9,830 nt of DNA from Geoglobus sp. (GTDB taxonomy: Archaea; Halobacteriota; Archaeoglobi; Archaeoglobales; Archaeoglobaceae), in contig WAJY01000068.1 in NCBI GenBank assembly GCA_015523645.1, positions 1 to 9,830 of the forward strand, given 5' to 3'. The notes under the pieces were generated by a model, which was given only the letters and a program-made list of their open reading frames with translations, did not search any database and had not been told where the DNA came from. The position numbers and the translations under genes were made by a program. Shown one piece after another: positions 1-5,138 of this stretch; the stretch's first letter is position 1, and every line of letters starts with the position of its first letter.

Positions 1-710
1 CAGGTGGACTGGCAAATGTTGGAAGCTGTGTATCAAACAGTCACATTGCTGGAGCTTGCATCAAGATTGCAAACATTTTCGCAATGAGACCGCTCAGAGG
101 GAACTATGCTGAGATTGCCGACTATACTCTGAACAGGATCGGTGCCGTTGGCTTCAGCTGGGGACCATACAGCCATAAGGCTGCAAGCATAGCTACCGGT
201 TTTAACAGGCTTGGAGTTCCTGTTGTAGTTGGTCCGCATGGAACAAAATACAGAAGAGCATACATTGGCAAGTACTACAAGCCTGAGAAGTGGTGGGTTT
301 ATGATATAAAGACAAGAAGCAAGATGAACATAGAACCAGCTCCAGATTCATTGCTTGTTGCTGTAGAGACAAAGGAAGAGGCTATAGTCCAGCTTGCAAG
401 GCTGACAATCAGACCAAATGACACAAACATGGGAAGGCAAATCAAGCTTACCCATTACATCGAGTTGAGCAAGAAGTATCTCGGCACACTTCCAGATGAT
501 TGGTATCTCTACGTCAGGAGCGAATCAGATTTACCTTTGAAGATGAAGGATGAACTCTTGCATATACTTGAAAGTGAGTACGGCTGGAAGATTGACTGGG
601 ATAGAAAGAAAATACTTGAAGGACCCATAAGGGGGTATGACGCAGGATTTAACCCAACAATTGTTGAGGAGGTATATGAGAAGTATGCAGGAGAGAAAGC
701 CCCACAATAA
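1..710 (+). CDS. cdhA: ACDS complex CO dehydrogenase alpha subunit, C-terminal part (5' end outside window)
   Basis: The reading frame is open from the first base (first whole codon at 3-5) to TAA at 708-710, giving about the last 235 residues of a protein that is roughly 800 residues in this family. CdhA is the Ni-Fe CO dehydrogenase of the archaeal ACDS complex and interconverts CO2 and CO at the C-cluster. Visible here is GSCVSNSHI, in which the Cys encoded at 27-29 should be the last C-cluster cysteine of CODHs (GSCVDNSR in bacterial CooS). Further on, WGPYSHKAA is followed by a glycine-rich strand (GVPVVVGPHG), and its Lys probably matches the catalytic Lys after the C-cluster in CooS. 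The tail IKLTHYIELSKKYLG...PDDWYLYVRSESDLP is typical of archaeal alpha subunits. The ferredoxin-like and other cluster motifs lie upstream, outside the window. It is the first gene seen of the cdh operon and cdhB follows after 21 bases. The family call is strong; the residue equivalences are from memory. Confidence 0.95.
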   Translation, partial: GGLANVGSCVSNSHIAGACIKIANIFAMRPLRGNYAEIADYTLNRIGAVGFSWGPYSHKAASIATGFNRLGVPVVVGPHGTKYRRAYIGKYYKPEKWWVYDIKTRSKMNIEPAPDSLLVAVETKEEAIVQLARLTIRPNDTNMGRQIKLTHYIELSKKYLGTLPDDWYLYVRSESDLPLKMKDELLHILESEYGWKIDWDRKKILEGPIRGYDAGFNPTIVEEVYEKYAGEKAPQ

Positions 711-718
711 TATTTTTT

Positions 719-725
719 GGAGGTG
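719..725 (+). promoter_or_regulatory. Shine-Dalgarno site of cdhB
   Basis: GGAGGTG lies six bases before the ATG at 732, a near-perfect match to the archaeal anti-Shine-Dalgarno sequence. It directly follows a T6 run (713-718) in the short cdhA-cdhB spacer. Confidence 0.8.
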
Positions 726-731
726 TAGCTA

Positions 732-1295
732 ATGGCGGTCAAAAAGGAGGAGAAATATCCTGTTGCGAGAAGGTATCAGATTGCAGACATTCAGGTTAGC
801 AGAGAGGCTACTGCTGTTAAGCCTAGTCTTGTTTCCAATGTTATCAAAAGGGCAAAGAATCCGGTTCTTGTTACCGGAGGACAGCTATTAAAGGAAGAAA
901 AGTTAGTTGACATTGCAGTTAAGTTCTATGAAAAAGGAATACCGATAATAGCAACAGGAGGATCAAGCAAGCCTTTAATTGAGAGAGGTGTTAAGCCATT
1001 ATCTTCTGTTTTTACCCTTCATTATGTGACCCAGTTCATGCTTGATGATGAATGGAACGGATTCAACAACACAGGAAGGTATGATGTTGCAATCTTTCTG
1101 GGATTCCTCCCCTACTATCTTTCCAGAATGCTTTCAGCGTTGAAGCACTTTTCGAAGATAACAACAATCAGCATAGATGAGTTTTACCAGCCCCATGCAA
1201 AGTTCAGCTTCACAAACCTTACAGCCAATAAAGAGCTTTACTACAAAATGCTTGAAGAGGTTGTGAATGGATTGGGAGGTGGTAATGATGGTTGA
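732..1295 (+). CDS. cdhB: ACDS complex epsilon subunit
   Basis: This 187-residue protein matches the CdhB/ACDS epsilon family, which is usually about 170 residues. The epsilon subunit binds the CO dehydrogenase alpha subunit as an alpha2-epsilon2 unit and has a Rossmann-like fold related to the DHS-like NAD/FAD-binding proteins. It has been suggested to help electron transfer or flavin interaction, but a catalytic role is not established. The sequence shows a charged N-terminus of about 45 residues, then a first strand NPVLVTGGQLL and a second GIPIIATGGSSKPLIERGV. The later strand YDVAIFLGFLPYYLSRMLSALK is followed by the C-terminal motif ITTISIDEFYQPHAKFSF, all typical of the family. No signal peptide or membrane segment is seen. 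The ATG at 732 has an ideal ribosome site. The gene ends inside the start of cdhC (8-base overlap), so the two are probably translationally coupled. Confidence 0.93.
   Translation: MAVKKEEKYPVARRYQIADIQVSREATAVKPSLVSNVIKRAKNPVLVTGGQLLKEEKLVDIAVKFYEKGIPIIATGGSSKPLIERGVKPLSSVFTLHYVTQFMLDDEWNGFNNTGRYDVAIFLGFLPYYLSRMLSALKHFSKITTISIDEFYQPHAKFSFTNLTANKELYYKMLEEVVNGLGGGNDG
1274..1282 (+). promoter_or_regulatory. Shine-Dalgarno site deciding the cdhC start
   Basis: GGGAGGTGG inside the end of cdhB sits five bases before the ATG at 1288. Two other in-frame ATGs exist: 1267 lies upstream of this site and 1285 is rather close to it, so 1288 is the best start. Confidence 0.7.
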
Positions 1296-2862
1296 AAGAA
1301 AGAGAATTGAGATTCCTGAAGGTGTTAAGATTAAAGAAAGTGTTGGTGAGGAAACAGAGTTCCCGTTTGACATCTCACCCATGTATGAGGGTGAGAGAGT
1401 AAGGAAGGGAGACATGTATGTTGAGCTTGGAGGCACAGCCCAGTCAGGCTTTGAGCTCGTCCTTGCTTTGCCTGAGGAAGAAGTTGAGGACATGAAGGTA
1501 ACTCTCGTAGGTCCCGATCTTGACGAAATGGAGGAAGGTAAAGCCTATCCCTATGCGATGATCTATTACATTGCAGGAAGTCAGGTTGAGCAGGATCTTG
1601 AACCTGTTATCGAGAGAAGAAACCATGACTTTCAGAATTACATTGAAGGTTACATGCACCTAAATCAGCGTTATGACATCTGGATAAGAATCAGCAAGGG
1701 AGCGATGAAGAAGGGATTGAAGAGTTTGACGCAAATAGCCAAGGCTACAATGCTCCTTTTCAAGAATGAACTTCCATTTATAGAGAAAATAGAGGCACTC
1801 TACATTACAGATGGCAATCTTGTGGACAAACTGCTTAATGAGGTTGCAATGCCCATATATGATGAGAGAGACGCGAGAGTTGAGAGCTTGCACGATGAAG
1901 ATGTGGATGAATTCTATTCGTGCACACTCTGTCAGAGTTTTGCTCCAACAAATGTCTGTGTTATAAGTCCAGACAGACCTTCGCTTTGTGGAGCCATAAG
2001 CTGGTTTGATGGAAGGGCTGCAGCAAAAGTAGATCCTGAAGGTCCAAACAGAGCAATACCAAAGGGTGAGCTTCTAGACCCAATAACCGGAGAATATTCA
2101 GGAGTTAACGAGTTTGCAAAGGAGGAGAGTGGAGGAGAGTATGACAGAATCAAGCTTCACAGCTTCTTTGAAAACCCGCATACATCATGCGGATGTTTTG
2201 AGGTTATAGGCTTCTACATGCCTGAAGTTGACGGAATTGGATGGGTGCACAGAGGTTATCCTGAGCCTGCTCCAAATGGTTTGACTTTCTCGACAATGGC
2301 AGGTCAGACAGGTGGAGGAAAACAGGTTGTGGGCTTTCTTGGAGTTGGAATAAGCTACTTCAGGAGCAAAAAGTTCATCCAGGCTGATGGCGGGTGGTAC
2401 AGGACTGTATGGATGCCGAAAGAGCTGAAGGAGAGAGTTGCGAAGTACATTCCTGAGGATGTTAGAGACAAGATTGCAACCGAGGAAGATGCAACCACAA
2501 TAGAGGAGCTAAAGGAGTTCTTGAAGAAGGTTGATCATCCGGTTGTTACTGGAGTAGTAAGACCCGTTGATGGCAAGAAGATAACAGATGGATGGGCTGA
2601 AGAGGAGGAGATCGAGGAAGTGGCAGAGGAGGTTGCTGAAGAACCAGCCACAGTTGAACAGACTGCTCAGCCTCAACCCATGCAGATCCAGCCAGTACAG
2701 CAGATGTCTGTGCAGATGCCCCAGATGCCAGCATTTCAGATGCCCCAAATTCAGCTATCATCCCAGCCATCCACTCCAGGAATAAAGCTGATAATCAAGG
2801 ATGCAAAGATAGTGATCGACAAGGTAATCATAAGGAGTGAGGAGAAAAAGGGTGGAAAGTAA
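1288..2862 (+). CDS. cdhC: ACDS complex beta subunit, acetyl-CoA synthase
   Basis: CdhC is the acetyl-CoA synthase: at the Ni-Ni-[4Fe-4S] A-cluster it condenses CO, a methyl group from the corrinoid protein and CoA, or cleaves acetyl-CoA in reverse. With the ATG at 1288 it has 524 residues. The A-cluster cysteines are C212, C215, C224 and C234 (SCTLC...NVC...SLC) and C301/C303 in SCGC. Their spacing (3, 9, 10, 67, 2) equals that of the Moorella ACS ligands as I remember them (506, 509, 518, 528, 595, 597). Like other archaeal CdhC it lacks the N-terminal CODH-binding domain of bacterial ACS. After the catalytic core, residues 436-456 are very acidic (runs of E) and about 457-497 form a Q/M/P-rich linker. 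The last 27 residues form a beta-strand-like tail starting GIKLIIKDAKIVIDKVII. It overlaps cdhB by 8 bases, and its TAA shares a base with the next small ORF. The family call is very secure. Confidence 0.96.
   Translation: MVERKRIEIPEGVKIKESVGEETEFPFDISPMYEGERVRKGDMYVELGGTAQSGFELVLALPEEEVEDMKVTLVGPDLDEMEEGKAYPYAMIYYIAGSQVEQDLEPVIERRNHDFQNYIEGYMHLNQRYDIWIRISKGAMKKGLKSLTQIAKATMLLFKNELPFIEKIEALYITDGNLVDKLLNEVAMPIYDERDARVESLHDEDVDEFYSCTLCQSFAPTNVCVISPDRPSLCGAISWFDGRAAAKVDPEGPNRAIPKGELLDPITGEYSGVNEFAKEESGGEYDRIKLHSFFENPHTSCGCFEVIGFYMPEVDGIGWVHRGYPEPAPNGLTFSTMAGQTGGGKQVVGFLGVGISYFRSKKFIQADGGWYRTVWMPKELKERVAKYIPEDVRDKIATEEDATTIEELKEFLKKVDHPVVTGVVRPVDGKKITDGWAEEEEIEEVAEEVAEEPATVEQTAQPQPMQIQPVQQMSVQMPQMPAFQMPQIQLSSQPSTPGIKLIIKDAKIVIDKVIIRSEEKKGGK
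2701..2744 (+). repeat. Degenerate CAGATGCC repeats encoding the Q-M-P linker of CdhC
   Basis: CAGATGTC at 2701 and CAGATGCC at 2713, 2722 and 2737 encode Gln-Met-(Ser/Pro) units (QMS, QMPQMP, QMP). These are short in-frame coding repeats within the flexible linker, probably made by local slippage or unequal exchange. They have no sign of being a separate element. Confidence 0.6.
2851..2855 (+). promoter_or_regulatory. Possible Shine-Dalgarno site of the small ORF
   Basis: GGTGG lies six bases before the ATG at 2862, within the last codons of cdhC. It is weaker than the GGAGGTG sites of neighbouring genes. Together with the TAATG stop/start overlap it suggests re-initiation by ribosomes finishing cdhC. 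Confidence 0.4.
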
Positions 2863-2960
2863 TGACAGATCAAAGGGAAAAGGATCAGGAGCCTAAATTT
2901 ATCAAAATTACATTGAAAGGAGCAGAAATAAGAGTCAGCGAGCTTATAATAGAGGAGTGA
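2862..2960 (+). CDS. 32-residue peptide resembling the C-terminal tail of CdhC
   Basis: This short ORF starts on the last base of the cdhC stop codon (TAATG) and ends with TGA two bases before the CooC-like gene. The product has a charged head of about 12 residues (rich in D, E, Q, K, R), then residues 14-30 IKITLKGAEIRVSELII and a final EE. These align without gaps to CdhC residues 499-515, IKLIIKDAKIVIDKVII, with 7 of 17 identical and most others conservative; both alternate hydrophobic and polar residues as in a beta hairpin. The whole cdhC-cooC gap of 100 bases is filled by this frame and the next ribosome site. It is a different frame from cdhC, so it is not a simple read-through. I do not know a named family. 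I infer a small ACDS structural or docking peptide derived from the CdhC tail. It could also be a chance or decaying duplicate, although the preserved pattern and the stop/start geometry argue for a real gene. Confidence 0.62.
   Translation: MTDQREKDQEPKFIKITLKGAEIRVSELIIEE
2952..2957 (+). promoter_or_regulatory. Shine-Dalgarno site deciding the CooC-like start
   Basis: GAGGAG overlaps the end of the small ORF and lies five bases before the ATG at 2963. A GTG at 2957 in the same frame overlaps this site and is therefore unlikely to be the start. Confidence 0.65.
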
Positions 2961-2962
2961 GT

Positions 2963-3745
2963 ATGACGACAATTGCTGTAACAGGAAAGGGGGGAACAGG
3001 CAAAACCGTTCTCTCAGCCCTTTTAATCCATTTTATCTCTCAAAAAACAACAAATGTTCTTGCTGTTGATGCAGATCCAGACAGCAATCTTCCAGATGCA
3101 TTGGGAGTTGCTGAGCTTGTGGAAAACACTTTGGGTGATGTAAGGGAGGTATTTCAGGTAAGCAGAGATGAGATGGGAACGACAAACAAGGAGCAGTGGC
3201 TTGAGGGAAAGGTTTATGCTGAGGTTATATGCGAATGTGACAACTTCGACCTTCTTGTTATGGGGAGACCTGAAGGAGAAGGATGTTACTGCTTTGCAAA
3301 CAATCTGCTTAGAGGAGTATTGAGGAGGCTCATGAGGCACTATGATTACATAATCATCGACAGTGAAGCCGGACTTGAGCACTTCAGTAGAAAGACGATT
3401 GAGAGTGCTGATTACATAATTGTCGTTACGGACATGTCAAAAAAAGGTCTATCTACAGCCAAAAGAATTAAGGAGTTGAGCGAAGAGCTAGATCTTGGTT
3501 TTAAGGAAATATTTCTTGTTGGTAACAGAATAACAAATAAGGAAGCTGAGGAGGTTATTAGGAGTTTTGCCGAGCAAAACAACATCAAGCTTTTAGAGTT
3601 TTTGCCGTATGATGAGAAGATTGCAGAACTGGATCTTAAAGGAGAGCCAATAGTAAATCTGCCTGAAGATTCTGCCTACTATCAGAAGGTTAAAGGAATA
3701 GCCGAAAAGATAGAGGAGCTTCATGTGAGATCTATCACAAGCTGA
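2963..3745 (+). CDS. cooC: CooC/AcsF-type nickel-insertion ATPase for CODH/ACS maturation
   Basis: This 260-residue cytosolic P-loop ATPase belongs to the MinD/SIMIBI class. Residues 8-15 are the deviant Walker A GKGGTGKT, residues 35-43 (VDADPDSNL) are the switch I region, and IIIDSEAGLEHFSRKT is the conserved block after Walker B. The key motif is GCYC with C108 and C110, equivalent to the CxC that binds nickel between two subunits of CooC. The preceding DLLVMGRPEGEG is also typical of CooC/AcsF. Such proteins load nickel into the CODH C-cluster (CooC) or the ACS A-cluster (AcsF). The sequence alone does not decide which, and its place between cdhC and cdhD fits either. A second CxC, C90-E-C92, precedes it and is not a feature I recall as conserved. 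I prefer the ATG at 2963 to the GTG at 2957. cdhD follows after 17 bases. Confidence 0.9.
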   Translation: MTTIAVTGKGGTGKTVLSALLIHFISQKTTNVLAVDADPDSNLPDALGVAELVENTLGDVREVFQVSRDEMGTTNKEQWLEGKVYAEVICECDNFDLLVMGRPEGEGCYCFANNLLRGVLRRLMRHYDYIIIDSEAGLEHFSRKTIESADYIIVVTDMSKKGLSTAKRIKELSEELDLGFKEIFLVGNRITNKEAEEVIRSFAEQNNIKLLEFLPYDEKIAELDLKGEPIVNLPEDSAYYQKVKGIAEKIEELHVRSITS

Positions 3746-3750
3746 TTGTC

Positions 3751-3757
3751 GGGGGTG
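3751..3757 (+). promoter_or_regulatory. Shine-Dalgarno site of cdhD
   Basis: GGGGGTG lies five bases before the ATG at 3763 in the 17-base spacer after the CooC-like gene. It is one base off the GGAGGTG used by cdhB and cdhE. Confidence 0.6.
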
Positions 3758-3762
3758 TTTGG

Positions 3763-5136
3763 ATGGCAAGAAAATTCACCATCGAGGAATTTTTTGAAAC
3801 ACTCAAAAAATACAATGTAGAGGAGCTTGAGGGTGTGAGAATTGAGGGTGATCTGGAAATTGAGATAGAGCCGGGGAGTGGTATTGATGCAAACCTCATC
3901 AATGCAGTAGCCATGCTTTCAAACTACATGCAATTGATCCAGGAGTTTGGGAATTTTCTCTATCATGCAAACATGGCTCTTTCATACTTGCAAAGACTCT
4001 CATCTGCCCTTGGCATTCAGATGCCATTAGTTGTACAACCCCAAGTCCAGCCTGCTGTGGAGGTTAAGCCCGAGAAAATCCCGGAGTTCAAAATTCCGGA
4101 AAAACTCATTTCTGCAAAGTTTGAGCCGTACAAGGTTGAGTATCCAGGGAAGATAGAGGAGGTAACGCTTGGAGCAACCAGGGCAGATGGAGGAACCAGA
4201 GAGACTACCGTGACTATTGGTGGTGAAAAGAGCTTGGCTTTCTACACATTTGATGCCATGAACGAATACATGCCTGCAATTGCAATTGACGTCTTTGACA
4301 GAAAGCCGATGCTTGCAAAGGCTGTTAGAGAACACTATCAAGATGTTCTTGAAGATCCGGCAGAGTGGGCAAAGAAGGCTGTAAAGGAGTTTAATGCGGA
4401 TCTTGTTACAATTCATCTCATAAGCACAGACCCTATGCTTGAGGATACTCCAGCAAGTGAGGCTGTAAAGGTTATTGAGGACATTCTTCAGGCTGTTAAA
4501 GTTCCTCTGATAATCGGGGGTTCGGGAAACAAGGAAAAGGATCCTGAGGTTCTTGAGAAGGCTGCTGAGGTCACAGAGGGAGAGAGGGTTATGCTTGCTT
4601 CAGCCACCCTTGACATGGACTGGGAGAGGATCGGAAATGCAGCAAAGAATCACGGGCATGTTATTTTGAGCTGGACTCAGATGGACATAAACAACCAGAA
4701 AACACTGAACAGATACTTGCTTAAAAGGGTTGGCATAGACAGAAACAGCCTTGTGATGGATCCAACAACTGCTGCGCTTGGCTATGGTCTGGACTACGCC
4801 TACACAAACATGGAGAGAATAAGGATCTCAGGTCTGAAGGGTGATACAGACCTCAACTTCCCGATGTCAAGTGGTACAACAAATGCATGGGGTGCAAGAG
4901 AGGCATGGATGATAGACTCGCCTATTGAAGGTGATACACCGTGGGGTCCGAGAGAATTGAGAGGTCCAATATGGGAGATAGTCACAGGAATGACTTTGGC
5001 TCTTGCAGGAGTGGATCTCTTCATGATGATGCATCCTGGAGCTGTTGCAGTGTTGAAAGAATGGATGGGAATGCTCCAGGGGATTGTTAAGGAGAGCATA
5101 GAGAACGTGGATGACTGGATAACAATGGAGGTGTGA
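3763..5136 (+). CDS. cdhD: ACDS complex delta subunit (corrinoid iron-sulfur protein small subunit)
   Basis: CdhD pairs with CdhE to form the corrinoid iron-sulfur protein that moves the methyl group between the tetrahydropterin and the A-cluster of CdhC. The 457-residue product carries the TIM-barrel core of the family. It is seen in FNADLVTIHLISTDPMLEDTP, PLIIGGSGNKEKDPEVLEKAAE, MDPTTAALGYGLDYAYTNMERIR, FPMSSGTTNAWGAREAW and the C-terminal RGPIWEIVTGMTLALAGVDLFMMMHP. As in methanogen CdhD there is an N-terminal extension. Residues 22-36 (LEGVRIEGDLEIEIE) are strand-like, then come hydrophobic helices (about 40-88) and a Pro/Val/Gln/Lys linker (about 90-120) before the barrel. The extension probably serves assembly of the ACDS complex. 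There is no signal peptide. The ATG at 3763 has a good ribosome site, and its stop lies two bases before the preferred cdhE start. Confidence 0.95.
   Translation: MARKFTIEEFFETLKKYNVEELEGVRIEGDLEIEIEPGSGIDANLINAVAMLSNYMQLIQEFGNFLYHANMALSYLQRLSSALGIQMPLVVQPQVQPAVEVKPEKIPEFKIPEKLISAKFEPYKVEYPGKIEEVTLGATRADGGTRETTVTIGGEKSLAFYTFDAMNEYMPAIAIDVFDRKPMLAKAVREHYQDVLEDPAEWAKKAVKEFNADLVTIHLISTDPMLEDTPASEAVKVIEDILQAVKVPLIIGGSGNKEKDPEVLEKAAEVTEGERVMLASATLDMDWERIGNAAKNHGHVILSWTQMDINNQKTLNRYLLKRVGIDRNSLVMDPTTAALGYGLDYAYTNMERIRISGLKGDTDLNFPMSSGTTNAWGAREAWMIDSPIEGDTPWGPRELRGPIWEIVTGMTLALAGVDLFMMMHPGAVAVLKEWMGMLQGIVKESIENVDDWITMEV
5127..5133 (+). promoter_or_regulatory. Shine-Dalgarno site deciding the cdhE start
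   Basis: GGAGGTG at the end of cdhD lies five bases before the ATG at 5139. The in-frame GTG at 5133 begins within this site, so the ATG is the likely start and the protein loses two residues against the longest reading. Confidence 0.75.
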
Positions 5137-5138
5137 AG

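Noticed and set aside
84..86. ATG at 84 as the start of a separate 208-residue protein
   Set aside because: The frame stays open to the left edge and the upstream codons encode the CODH motif GSCVSNSHI, so the ATG is an internal Met of CdhA.
1267..1287. Upstream ATG at 1267 as the cdhC start
   Set aside because: It precedes the GGGAGGTGG ribosome site and would add seven residues encoded by that site; ATG 1288 has proper spacing.
2701..2744. CAGATGCC repeats as a CRISPR or regulatory repeat array
   Set aside because: The units are 8 bases with irregular spacing of 9-15 bases and are in frame with Gln-Met-Pro codons; they are coding repeats.
2588..2785. 65-codon plus-strand ORF in another frame of the CdhC linker
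   Set aside because: Arg/Cys/Gln-rich product arising from the repetitive linker codons in a shifted frame; the CdhC frame continues to the conserved tail.
3023..3382. 119-codon minus-strand ORF opposite the CooC-like gene
   Set aside because: It is the complement of the Walker A to CxC region and has no plausible family; the plus strand explains the sequence.
4027..4416. 129-codon minus-strand ORF opposite cdhD
   Set aside because: It lies entirely opposite the conserved CdhD barrel, has unnatural composition (many Cys, Leu, Asn, Ser) and no recognisable motif; it is a shadow frame.
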